Below, one piece after another: positions 1 through 7,260 of a stretch of DNA of 9,147 nucleotides. Numbering within the stretch: position 1 is the stretch's first letter; each line of letters opens with the position of its first letter. The notes under the pieces were generated by a model. That model saw nothing but the letters and a program-made list of their open reading frames with translations. It ran no database searches and was not told where the DNA came from. The stretch is taken from assembly GCA_023391905.1 (NCBI GenBank), contig JAEWAD010000073.1, positions 1 through 9,147 on the forward strand, read 5' to 3'. This stretch comes from Pseudomonadota bacterium (GTDB lineage Bacteria > Pseudomonadota > Alphaproteobacteria > Rhizobiales > Kaistiaceae). A program made the translations under genes and the position numbers.

Positions 1-138
1 ATGTTCGTCAGCCGCCAGCCGATGGGCCGGCTCGGCACGGCGGAGGAAATCGCGTCGCTCGCCGTCTATCTGGCCAGCGACGAAAGCGCTTTCACCACCG
101 GCGTCGCGCACATCATCGACGGCGGCTGGACGCTTTAG
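1..138 (+). CDS. Short-chain dehydrogenase/reductase (SDR), C-terminal fragment
   Basis: Frame 1 is open from the first base to a TAG at 136-138 and gives 45 residues ending in IDGGWTL. The pattern PMGRLGTAEEIASLAVYLAS, then S-x-FTTG and a terminal IDGGW, is the classic C-terminus of classical NAD(P)-dependent SDR oxidoreductases. In that family the stretch follows the substrate-binding loop, and the IDGG segment packs at the tetramer interface. The Rossmann fold and the catalytic Ser-Tyr-Lys residues lie upstream of the window, so substrate and cofactor preference cannot be judged. The ATG at base 1 is most likely an internal methionine, because a complete SDR has about 250 residues. The family is secure; the specific function is unknown. 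Confidence 0.9.
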   Translation: MFVSRQPMGRLGTAEEIASLAVYLASDESAFTTGVAHIIDGGWTL

Positions 139-170
139 AGCCTCGCTGAACTGAACATGAGAACGCTCCC

Positions 171-254
171 CGTCATTGCGAGCGCAGCGAAGCAATCCAG
201 AAAGCCACAAAGCAAGAACTGGATTGCTTCGTCGCTTTGCTCCTCGCAATGACG
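171..254. repeat. Long imperfect palindrome (REP/miniature-element type)
   Basis: The left arm (171-200) begins cgtcattgcgag and ends gaagcaatccag. The right arm (219-254) is its reverse complement plus about 6 extra bases in the middle, with an 18-base A-rich centre. The outer 12 bp and inner 13 bp of the arms pair perfectly. From memory, very similar palindromes recur in intergenic regions of Bradyrhizobium-like and other proteobacterial genomes, so this is probably a dispersed REP-like element. It lies between the SDR gene and the 3' end of lepA. An RNA copy could fold into a long hairpin and might protect or terminate either convergent transcript, although no T-tract follows. Confidence 0.75.
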
Positions 255-298
255 GCCGTGATTAAGTCCGCTCGCGATGACGGCGGTGTCTAAGTTCG
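243..298. repeat. 28-bp tandem direct repeat, two copies
   Basis: Bases 243-270 and 271-298 are adjacent copies that match at 23 of 28 positions. Each starts ctcgc(a/g)atgacggc and ends taagt(c/t)cg. The first copy begins inside the right arm of the palindrome, so the palindrome's outer end appears to have been duplicated once and then diverged. No coding frame is supported here. Confidence 0.65.
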
Positions 299-341
299 CT
301 ATCCTTGCTTTCGTGGCGACAAGCTGTTCGCCGTTGCGGCG

Positions 342-2147
<1,806 letters not shown>

Positions 2148-2201
2148 GGCGCGCTCAATAGCATCAAGGTTGTTGGCCGCAAAGCGCTGAAAATTGCCTT
2201 T

Positions 2202-3110
2202 TTAACGCCGGTCGGCATGGAGCACGCCGAGTTCATCCGCGCGGCGCACGATTCGGTCGGCGAGCTCGGCCACGAGCGGGCGCGAAAGTGTGTCCTGGGC
2301 GCCCGCGACGAGGGCTGAATCGCGCCAGATCGGCGGCATGTCGATGGGCGCGAGGTCGACCAGTTCGCCGCGCGCGAGCTCCTCGGCGATCCCGGCCTCG
2401 AGCAGGTGGCCGATGGCGTCGCCGCGCGCGATCAGCGCCCGGCCGGAACCGAACAACACCTGTGACGCCGCGCGGGCGCGGTGGCGCAGCGAGGTGATGG
2501 CGTCCGGCGTCACCTGCCACCAGTAGAAGGAGAGGAAATGCGGCGCGACGGCGAAGACGCGGTCGAGTGTCGGCGCCGGCCCGATCTCGCGGGCGAGCGC
2601 CGGCGAGGCGGCCAGAACCGCCTTCTCGCGGATGATCGCGATCGGCTCGAGCGCCTCGAGCAGCGGATCGAAATTCGGCCAGCCGATGAGGGCGAGGTCG
2701 ATGCGACGATCATGCAGCCATTCGGCGATGTCGCGGTGACGGCCTTCCTCCAGCAGCAGCTCGACGCGGGGATGGGCGCGCATGAAGTCGAGCACGGGCG
2801 GCGTCGCCAGCGGGTCGACCAGGCTGCGCAGCGAGGCGAGCGCGATGCGGCCGCGATCGACATTGCGCAGCGCATCCTCGCTTTCGAGCAGGGTGGCGAG
2901 CACGCGCCGCGCATAGGGCAGGAACGTCGCGCCGCGCTCCGTCAGCTCGACCTTGCGGCCACGGGTGAACAAGGTTCCGCCGACATGGCTCTCCAGCGTG
3001 CGGATACGGGTGGAGATCGTCGCCTGGGTGACGTTGAGCCGGGCCGCCGCCTTGGTGAAGCTGCCGTCGCGCACGATCCGGTCGAAGCTGCGGAGCTGAT
3101 CGATATCCAT
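2202..3110 (-). CDS. LysR-family transcriptional regulator
   Basis: The protein has 302 residues, typical for LTTRs. Residues 1-60 form the winged helix-turn-helix: MDIDQLRSFDRIVRDGSFTK, then AAARLNVTQATISTRIRTLE and LFTRGRKVELTERG, all canonical for the family. A linker helix (about 61-90) leads to a substrate-binding-like effector domain (about 90-295). The effector domain includes an aromatic stretch FLSFYWWQ near residues 193-200, and the inducer cannot be predicted. The gene is divergent from two acetyltransferases, with a dyad at 3128-3152 between them. LTTRs usually sit divergent to their targets and repress themselves, so these acetyltransferases are the likely regulon (inference). 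The ATG at 3108-3110 fits the family N-terminus, but its upstream bases carry no clear ribosome-binding site. lepA follows downstream on the same strand and may receive read-through. Confidence 0.97.
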   Translation of the reverse strand: MDIDQLRSFDRIVRDGSFTKAAARLNVTQATISTRIRTLESHVGGTLFTRGRKVELTERGATFLPYARRVLATLLESEDALRNVDRGRIALASLRSLVDPLATPPVLDFMRAHPRVELLLEEGRHRDIAEWLHDRRIDLALIGWPNFDPLLEALEPIAIIREKAVLAASPALAREIGPAPTLDRVFAVAPHFLSFYWWQVTPDAITSLRHRARAASQVLFGSGRALIARGDAIGHLLEAGIAEELARGELVDLAPIDMPPIWRDSALVAGAQDTLSRPLVAELADRIVRRADELGVLHADRR

Positions 3111-3127
3111 CGAGATTTTCTATGACG

Positions 3128-3152
3128 TCGTTCGAGAATAGCTATCGAACGA
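3128..3152. promoter_or_regulatory. Candidate LysR-type operator dyad
   Basis: The arms tcgttcga (3128-3135) and tcgaacga (3145-3152) are perfect inverted repeats around a 9-base centre containing tagcta. The arrangement includes a T-N11-A interval, the usual LTTR box form, and it sits in the divergent promoter region of the lysR gene and the acetyltransferase genes. It covers the candidate -10 of the lysR gene, which would fit autorepression. This is inferred from position and symmetry only. Confidence 0.6.
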
Positions 3153-3167
3153 GTTTATCATTGACAA
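3139..3167 (-). promoter_or_regulatory. Candidate promoter for the lysR gene
   Basis: On the minus strand, TTGTCA (3167-3162) and TAGCTA (3144-3139) are separated by exactly 17 bases, close to the sigma-70 consensus. The -10 lies inside the operator dyad. Predicted transcription would start about 20 bases upstream of the lysR start codon. Confidence 0.45.
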
Positions 3168-3190
3168 ATTTTATCATGAAGCCCGATTTT
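3161..3190 (+). promoter_or_regulatory. Candidate promoter for the acetyltransferase pair
   Basis: A perfect -35 hexamer TTGACA lies at 3161-3166, on the far side of the dyad from the lysR gene. The best -10 at a 17-18 base spacing is poor (gatttt, 3185-3190), as expected for a promoter needing an activator. The hexamer overlaps the -35 of the opposing lysR promoter, so the two promoters would compete. A short direct repeat tttatcat/ttatcat (3154-3161 and 3171-3177) flanks the -35. Confidence 0.4.
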
Positions 3191-3215
3191 CGGACATCGG
3201 CGCCAGGGAGACGAC

Positions 3216-3737
3216 ATGGCCACGACCACCATCCGCGAGTTGGATGCCTCCGCGGCGCGCGCCGCCGTTCCGGAGCTCGCCGTCATCCTCGTCGATGCGG
3301 TCGCGAACGGCGCTTCGGTGAATTTCCTGGCCGGGCTGTCGGAGGCCGAGGCAGCCATCTTCTGGCAGGGCCAGATGGAGGCGATCGAGGCGGGCGGCCG
3401 CGTGCTGCTCGTCGCCGAGGCGGACGGCCGGATCGTCGGCACCGTCGTCGTCACCTTCGCGCCGCAGCCGAACGGTCCGCACCGGGCCGAGATCGGCAAG
3501 ATGCTGGTGCATTCCAGCGTCCGGCGCCGGGGCGTCGGCCGGCAACTTCTCGCGGCGGCGGAAGAGGTGGCGCGGCGCGCCGGCAAGACGCTATTGCATC
3601 TCGACACCCAGACCGGCTCGGCCGGCGAAGCGCTCTACCGCGCCACCGGCTGGATCGAGTTCGGCGTGATGCCGGGGCACTCGCTCACGCCCGACGGGCG
3701 GCTCGAAGCCGCGACTTTCTTTTACAAGACGATCTGA
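3216..3737 (+). CDS. GNAT-family N-acetyltransferase
   Basis: The protein has 173 residues, the usual size of a single-domain GNAT. Such enzymes transfer acetyl from acetyl-CoA to an amine of a small molecule, peptide or antibiotic; the acceptor cannot be read from the sequence. The acetyl-CoA loop is seen as KMLVHSSVRRRGVGRQLL (residues 95-112, Q/R-x-x-G-x-G type RRRGVG at 103-108), preceded by the beta-4 strand. Motif B is GSAGEALYRATGWIEFG (134-150). A strong ribosome-binding site AGGGAG (3205-3210) five bases before the ATG fixes the start. The gene is first in a two-gene plus-strand unit divergent from the lysR gene, and its stop is 11 bases before the next start. It is probably regulated by that LysR protein (inference). 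Confidence 0.93.
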   Translation: MATTTIRELDASAARAAVPELAVILVDAVANGASVNFLAGLSEAEAAIFWQGQMEAIEAGGRVLLVAEADGRIVGTVVVTFAPQPNGPHRAEIGKMLVHSSVRRRGVGRQLLAAAEEVARRAGKTLLHLDTQTGSAGEALYRATGWIEFGVMPGHSLTPDGRLEAATFFYKTI

Positions 3738-3748
3738 TTGGCCTGAAC

Positions 3749-4243
3749 ATGACCCTGATCCGCCCGGCCACCGAGGCCGATATTCCCGCCATCCTGGCGA
3801 TCTACAACGATGCCGTCGTGAACACCGCGGCGATCTGGAACGACGATGTCGTCGACCTCGACAACCGCCTCGCCTGGTTCGCGGCGCGGCAGGGCCAGGG
3901 CTATCCCGTGCTGGTCGCGGTGGAGGGCGAGGACGTCCTCGGCTATGCGAGCTACGGCGATTTCCGTGCCTTCCAGGGCTATCGCTTCACCGTCGAGAAT
4001 TCGATCTATGTCGCGAGTGCCGCCCGCGGCAAGGGCGCCGGCACGGCCCTGCTCGGGGCTTTGGTCGAGCACGCGGCGGCGAACGGCAAACATGTCATGG
4101 TCGCCGGCATCGAGGCGGGCAACGAGGTGTCGATCCGCCTGCATGCCCGCCACGGCTTCGTCGAGACCGCCCGCATGCCGGAACTCGGCTTCAAGTTCGG
4201 CCGCTATCTCGATCTCGTTTTCCTGCAGAAGACGCTCGGCTGA
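3749..4243 (+). CDS. GNAT N-acetyltransferase, phosphinothricin/methionine-sulfone type
   Basis: The protein has 164 residues. The N-terminus IRPATEADIPAILAIYNDAV and the blocks TVENSIYVASAARGKGAGTA (81-100), AGIEAGNEVSIRLHARHGF (119-137) and GFKFGRYLDLVFLQKTL near the end match the Pat/Bar/MnaT (YncA) group. Members N-acetylate phosphinothricin, methionine sulfoximine or sulfone and related amino acids, giving protection from these glutamine-synthetase-directed or oxidised amino acids. RGKGAG (93-98) is the acetyl-CoA loop. The open frame extends upstream into the preceding gene, but homology starts at the ATG at 3749, just after that gene's stop. The ribosome-binding site is weak, suggesting translational coupling across the 11-bp gap. 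The real substrate may be another amino acid or toxin. The gene ends 4 bp from the convergent TRAP gene. Confidence 0.92.
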   Translation: MTLIRPATEADIPAILAIYNDAVVNTAAIWNDDVVDLDNRLAWFAARQGQGYPVLVAVEGEDVLGYASYGDFRAFQGYRFTVENSIYVASAARGKGAGTALLGALVEHAAANGKHVMVAGIEAGNEVSIRLHARHGFVETARMPELGFKFGRYLDLVFLQKTLG

Positions 4244-4247
4244 CGAT

Positions 4248-5348
4248 CTACATCGCCAGCGCGCGGGCCCGCATGGCGAGCACCGCGCCGTCGGCCACGG
4301 CGGCATAGGCGACGGCCTTCTTGCGGAACAGGATGAAGGCGGGGTGCACCTCCTTCGCCATCGGGCTCGATTCGCCGATCTCGGCGAGGACGTCGGCCGA
4401 AGTCTTGGCGAGCGCCTCGATCACGGTGTCGGGGAACGCTTTCACCACCGTGCCGCGCTCGACCAGCATCGGCAGGGCGATGATGTTGTTGGCGGTGAAG
4501 TCGGCGGAGGTCGCACTGGCGGTTGCCTGCGCCGCGGCGCGGACGATCGCCTTGAGATCGTCCGGCAGGGCGTCGAAGGCGGCCTGGTTGACGGTCAGCT
4601 CGAGCGCCGTCGCCAGCTCGTGGAAGGCCGGCATGTAGCAGAACGGCGCCGACCGCGGCAGGTTCAGCGCCAGGTCGTTCCAGGGGCCGACCCATTCGGC
4701 CGCGTCGATCGTTCCCGCTTCGAGCGCGGCGGCGATATCGCCCTGCGGCAGCAGCACCGGATTGGCGCCGAGCCGTTTCAGGACGTCGGCGCCGAGCCCG
4801 GTGATCCGGATGGCGAGGCCCTTGAAGTCCTCCGGCTTCTGGATCTCGCGCTTGAACCAGCCGGCGGCCTGCGGACCGGTCGACCCGGCATAGAAGGGCA
4901 GCACGCCGAACGGCTCATAGGCACGCTCCCACAATGCCTGGCCGCCGCCTGTCGCGAGCCAGGCGGCATGTTCGCCGGCCGTCAGGCCGAAGGGGACACC
5001 GGAGAAATAGTGGAAGGCCGGATCCTTCGCCGCCCAGAAGAAGGGGGAGCCATGACCCATTTCGGCCTTGCCGGTCGAGACCGCGTCGAACACCTGGTTG
5101 GGCGCGACCAGGTCGCCGGCCGGGAATACCTGCACCGTCATGCGCCCGGCGGATAGCGCGGCGATGGTGTCGGCGAGGCGCTGCGCATTGGCGGCAACGC
5201 CCGGCGCATCCTTCTGCCAGCAGGTCGCCATCTTCCAGACGACGCTGTCGGCGGCGCGGGCGATGGCCGGCATGCCGAGGCTCGCTCCGAGCCCGGCTGC
5301 GCCGAAGCCGATCACGCGGCGCCGATCCACCATCTTCCGTTCCGACAT
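4248..5348 (-). CDS. TRAP transporter solute-binding protein, TakP/DctP family, Tat-exported
   Basis: The protein has 366 residues, normal for a periplasmic TRAP binding protein. Residues 1-32 form a twin-arginine signal (DRRRVIGFG at 8-16, hydrophobic core, likely cleavage after AIARA, residue 32). The blocks GSTGPQAAGWFKREI (155-169), IRITGLGADVLKRLG (180-194) and GTIDAAEWVGPWND (212-225) resemble TakP of Rhodobacter sphaeroides, a 2-oxo acid and cation binder. R181 sits at the usual carboxylate-binding arginine, and the Q160 and E218-W219 motifs are kept, so a 2-oxo acid or related carboxylate is the best guess (inference). A ribosome-binding site GAGAGGG on the minus strand (5357-5351) supports the start at 5348; M6 is an alternative. 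No DctQ or DctM membrane subunit lies on either side, so the gene is an orphan within this window. Confidence 0.95.
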   Translation of the reverse strand: MSERKMVDRRRVIGFGAAGLGASLGMPAIARAADSVVWKMATCWQKDAPGVAANAQRLADTIAALSAGRMTVQVFPAGDLVAPNQVFDAVSTGKAEMGHGSPFFWAAKDPAFHYFSGVPFGLTAGEHAAWLATGGGQALWERAYEPFGVLPFYAGSTGPQAAGWFKREIQKPEDFKGLAIRITGLGADVLKRLGANPVLLPQGDIAAALEAGTIDAAEWVGPWNDLALNLPRSAPFCYMPAFHELATALELTVNQAAFDALPDDLKAIVRAAAQATASATSADFTANNIIALPMLVERGTVVKAFPDTVIEALAKTSADVLAEIGESSPMAKEVHPAFILFRKKAVAYAAVADGAVLAMRARALAM

Positions 5349-5385
5349 GCAACCCTCTCGAAAAAGTCGATTACAGCCTATCAGT

Positions 5386-5403
5386 GCTGAATGACGGCTG
5401 AAT
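5386..5403. promoter_or_regulatory. Candidate operator: gctgaat direct repeat one helical turn apart
   Basis: gctgaat occurs at 5386-5392 and again at 5397-5403 (gctgaat-N4-gctgaat, 11-bp period). It lies in the 70-bp gap between the divergent TRAP binding-protein gene and the small exported-protein gene. Same-face direct repeats of this kind are often bound by dimeric regulators. No regulator gene is adjacent, so this is positional inference only. Confidence 0.3.
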
Positions 5404-5418
5404 ACATATCAGGCGTGC

Positions 5419-5802
5419 GTGAACAGAAAACTCGCGTCCTTGACGCAGCCGGATCGGAACGCCAGTTTCTGTCCCGTGCATATCGTCAGGCGGCTTGCCG
5501 CCCTTATCCTGATCGCGATCAACCTGCTCCTGCCGGGCGGCGTAGCGCCTGCCCAGGCGATGCCGGTGCACGCGATGGCGGACTGTCCGCATGCAATGGC
5601 GCCGCAGCCGGGTCCGGATCGACACGGTCATGCGGGACTGCCGGTCATGGCGCAGTGCTGTTACGCGCTGCCGATGATGGCCGAGGTGGTCGGCGCACCG
5701 CCGCTTCTGCCGGCGATGCCCGAGGCAATTCTGCGTCCGGGCTCCGATACCATGCCGGTGTCGATCGCGCTGGGACCGGACCTGCCACCGCCGCGCGTCT
5801 GA
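5419..5802 (+). CDS. Small exported His/Met/Cys-bearing protein, possible copper-related
   Basis: The frame gives 127 residues from a GTG at 5419. A second GTG at 5476 would give 108 residues with a tidier signal peptide (MHIVRRLAALILIAINLLLP, cleavage after APAQA). Neither start has a strong ribosome-binding site, so the start is uncertain. After the signal come possible metal ligands: MPVHAMADCPHAM (48-60), DRHGHAG (67-73) and a CC pair followed by Y and MM (80-87). The C-terminus is proline-rich. I do not recognise a named family; it resembles the small poorly conserved proteins, such as CopL-like ones, found beside bacterial copper genes. The DUF305 gene follows 87 bp downstream on the same strand, which supports a metal role (inference). 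Codon use looks like that of its neighbours. Confidence 0.6.
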   Translation: MNRKLASLTQPDRNASFCPVHIVRRLAALILIAINLLLPGGVAPAQAMPVHAMADCPHAMAPQPGPDRHGHAGLPVMAQCCYALPMMAEVVGAPPLLPAMPEAILRPGSDTMPVSIALGPDLPPPRV

Positions 5803-5832
5803 TCGTTTGCCTTTCATCCTTCGCCGGCGCTC

Positions 5833-5865
5833 GCGGGTCCGCGACGGCGACAGCAGGGGACCCGC
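5833..5865 (+). other. Inverted repeat in the leader of the DUF305 gene
   Basis: gcgggtcc (5833-5840) and ggacccgc (5858-5865) are perfect 8-bp arms around a 17-base loop. The loop is large and no T-tract follows, so this is not a good terminator. It lies 24 bases before the DUF305 start and could be an mRNA stem influencing translation or stability, or an operator half-site pair. Confidence 0.35.
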
Positions 5866-5889
5866 CTCATCACCATGAGAGAAACGATC

Positions 5890-6285
5890 ATGAAATCGGT
5901 TCTGACCATCGCGGCGATCGCCGCTTCCCTTGCCTTCACAGCGCTGCCGGTCTCGGCGCAGGAGATGGACCACAGCAAGATGGACCATGGCGCCATGTCG
6001 GCGCCGAAGGCGGGCGACACCGCATCGACCAAGGCGTTTCGCGCGGCTGACAAGGCCATGATGGAGGGCATGGCGATCGACTATTCCGGCAATGCCGATG
6101 TCGATTTCATCCGCGCCATGATCCCGCATCACGAGGGCGCGGTCGCCATGGCCGAGATCGAGCTGAAATACGGCAAGGATCCGGAGGCGCGGAAGCTGGC
6201 CGAGGCCATCATCAAGGCCCAGAAGGAAGAGATCGCCTTCATGAAGGACTGGCTCGCCAAGAACGCCGGCAAGAACAGCCAGTAG
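5890..6285 (+). CDS. DUF305 (CopM-like) exported putative copper-binding protein
   Basis: The protein has 131 residues from the ATG at 5890, which gives a clean signal peptide (cleavage after PVSA, residue 23) and has GAGAG at 5877-5881 as ribosome-binding site. An in-frame ATG at 5875 is less likely. After the signal lies MDHSKMDHGAMS (26-37), a Met/His/Asp run typical of copper-binding tails. The helical domain carries the DUF305 signature DFIRAMIPHHEGAVAMAEIE (72-91). Members such as cyanobacterial CopM bind copper in the periplasm and protect against it. The gene follows the small exported protein and is closed by the hairpin at 6306-6332. Family assignment is strong; the metal role comes from the family and the ligand-rich tail. 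Confidence 0.93.
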   Translation: MKSVLTIAAIAASLAFTALPVSAQEMDHSKMDHGAMSAPKAGDTASTKAFRAADKAMMEGMAIDYSGNADVDFIRAMIPHHEGAVAMAEIELKYGKDPEARKLAEAIIKAQKEEIAFMKDWLAKNAGKNSQ

Positions 6286-6305
6286 CAGGCTAACCAGATG
6301 CAAGC

Positions 6306-6332
6306 TCACGGCCGCCGGTTTGGCGGCCGTGA
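6306..6332 (+). terminator. Strong hairpin terminator after the DUF305 gene
   Basis: tcacggccgcc (6306-6316) pairs perfectly with ggcggccgtga (6322-6332) around a 5-base loop, giving an 11-bp GC-rich stem 21 bases after the stop codon. Only a weak T-run (tgcttt) follows, so it may need Rho or act as a 3' stability hairpin. Confidence 0.7.
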
Positions 6333-6380
6333 TGCTTTGCGACGACTTCGCCGATATTTACCCTGAACCATGCGCGGCGA

Positions 6381-6409
6381 TTGACACGCGCTCCGGCTGG
6401 ATGTTCCTT
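6381..6409 (+). promoter_or_regulatory. Candidate promoter for the triple-module protein gene
   Basis: A perfect TTGACA lies at 6381-6386. At 17 bases' spacing the -10 position is ttcctt (6404-6409), far from consensus. It lies downstream of the DUF305 hairpin and about 100 bases upstream of the next start codon, so it is the best promoter candidate in this gap. The rest of 6333-6489 shows no gene. Confidence 0.3.
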
Positions 6410-6489
6410 CGCCTCTGGGGGCAAGGTTCGACGACCTGCCGCCTCGTCAGGCCCGTTGCCGTTTGGCGGCATCGAAGGAGATCGGCACT

Positions 6490-7260
6490 ATGAAGATGCA
6501 AGCAAGGCTTCTCTTGGTCGGCGCGAGCATGGCCCTCGGCCTGTTTGCCGCGACCTTGCCCGCGGCGGCGCAGTCGACGGCCATGCAGTCCTGCAGCGAC
6601 GACTGGGCCAAGATGAAGGCCGCCGGCACGGTTCCCGATGGCCAGACCTGGCCGAAATTCTGGAGCCAGTGCGCCAAGGATTACGCCGCCGCCCATCCGT
6701 CCGAGGATGCGGCTCCGGCCGCCAAGTCGACGAACAGCAAGGCGACGAACAGCAAGGCGACCGACACCAAGGCGGCCAAGGCCAAGCCGGCCGAGAAGGC
6801 GGCGGAGCCGGCTGCGGCGGCTGGCGGCAAGTCGACCGCCATGGCCTCGTGCAGCGCCGAATGGGCCAAGATGAAGGAGGCCGGCAGCATTCCGGCCGGC
6901 CAGACCTGGCCGAAGTTCTGGAGCCAGTGTTCCAAGGACTACGCCGCCGCCAATCCGGCGGATGATGCCGCGCCGGCGAAGGCCGCCAAGGGCAAGGCCG
7001 CCAAGGCCGCCGACAACGCGATCGAGGCGGACGAAGGCATCGCGCTGCCCGATCCGGAGCAGGCCGCCAAGATGAACACGGCGGCGAAGACCGCCGGCAA
7101 GCGTCCGCTCACCCCCGGCCAGCAGGCGGCGATCGTGCGCATTCGCGCCTGCGGCGCCGAGTGGCAGGAGCGCAAGGCGGCCGGCAAGCTGCCGCAGGGC
7201 GCCAAGTGGCCGCAATACTGGAGCGACTGCAACAAGCGCCTGAAGGCCAAGGGCCAGTAG
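6490..7260 (+). CDS. Exported protein with three Cys/Trp modules, unnamed family
   Basis: The protein has 256 residues. A consensus ribosome-binding site AAGGAG (6475-6480) precedes the ATG. Residues 1-27 are a Sec signal peptide (cleavage after LPAAA, before QST). Three modules follow at residues 35-61, 121-147 and 221-247. Each reads C-x3-W-x3-K-x-A-G-x2-P-x-G-x2-W-P-x-(F/Y)-W-x2-C with identical internal spacing and 25 residues between the two cysteines, so each may close one disulphide in the periplasm. The linkers are Lys/Ala/Pro-rich and probably disordered; the first holds a TNSKA-type triple repeat. Modules 1 and 2 are nearly identical, while module 3 is diverged. I do not recognise a named domain, although similar proteins probably exist in related Hyphomicrobiales. 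The function is unknown. Trp-rich, Cys-paired modules on flexible basic linkers suggest binding to envelope material (inference). Confidence 0.9.
   Translation: MKMQARLLLVGASMALGLFAATLPAAAQSTAMQSCSDDWAKMKAAGTVPDGQTWPKFWSQCAKDYAAAHPSEDAAPAAKSTNSKATNSKATDTKAAKAKPAEKAAEPAAAAGGKSTAMASCSAEWAKMKEAGSIPAGQTWPKFWSQCSKDYAAANPADDAAPAKAAKGKAAKAADNAIEADEGIALPDPEQAAKMNTAAKTAGKRPLTPGQQAAIVRIRACGAEWQERKAAGKLPQGAKWPQYWSDCNKRLKAKGQ
6592..7230 (+). repeat. Three coding copies of the Cys/Trp module
   Basis: The copies span 6592-6672, 6850-6930 and 7150-7230, each 81 bases from Cys to Cys. Copies 1 and 2 share long identical DNA runs, for example gccagacctggccgaa and tctggagccagtg, pointing to a fairly recent internal duplication. 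Copy 3 keeps the key residues but differs in DNA. Confidence 0.85.
6729..6773 (+). repeat. 15-bp tandem repeat in the first linker
   Basis: gacgaacagcaaggc occurs twice in perfect tandem (6729-6743 and 6744-6758). A third, altered copy gaccgacaccaaggc follows at 6759-6773. The unit is a whole number of codons and encodes TNSKA-TNSKA-TDTKA in the predicted flexible linker, so it can expand or shrink without a frameshift. Confidence 0.8.

Noticed and set aside
3846..5156. 436-codon plus-strand open frame over the second acetyltransferase and the TRAP gene
   Set aside because: It crosses two well-supported genes in the wrong frame or strand, and the translation is Arg/Ser/Gly-rich with no domain.
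5371..6309. 312-codon minus-strand open frame over the copper-like pair
   Set aside because: It opposes the DUF305 gene, which has a signal peptide, ribosome-binding site and family signature. The minus-strand translation is His/Arg-rich noise.
6457..6471. Stem tgccg/cggca just upstream of the ribosome-binding site of the triple-module gene
   Set aside because: It has only 5 bp with a 5-base loop, expected by chance at this GC content, so there is no support for a riboswitch.
6358..7215. Repetitive minus-strand frame (Leu/Gly/Arg-rich) opposite the triple-module gene
   Set aside because: Its repeats (RRLAVRRLG and similar) merely mirror the Lys/Ala-rich linkers on the other strand, and it has no credible start.
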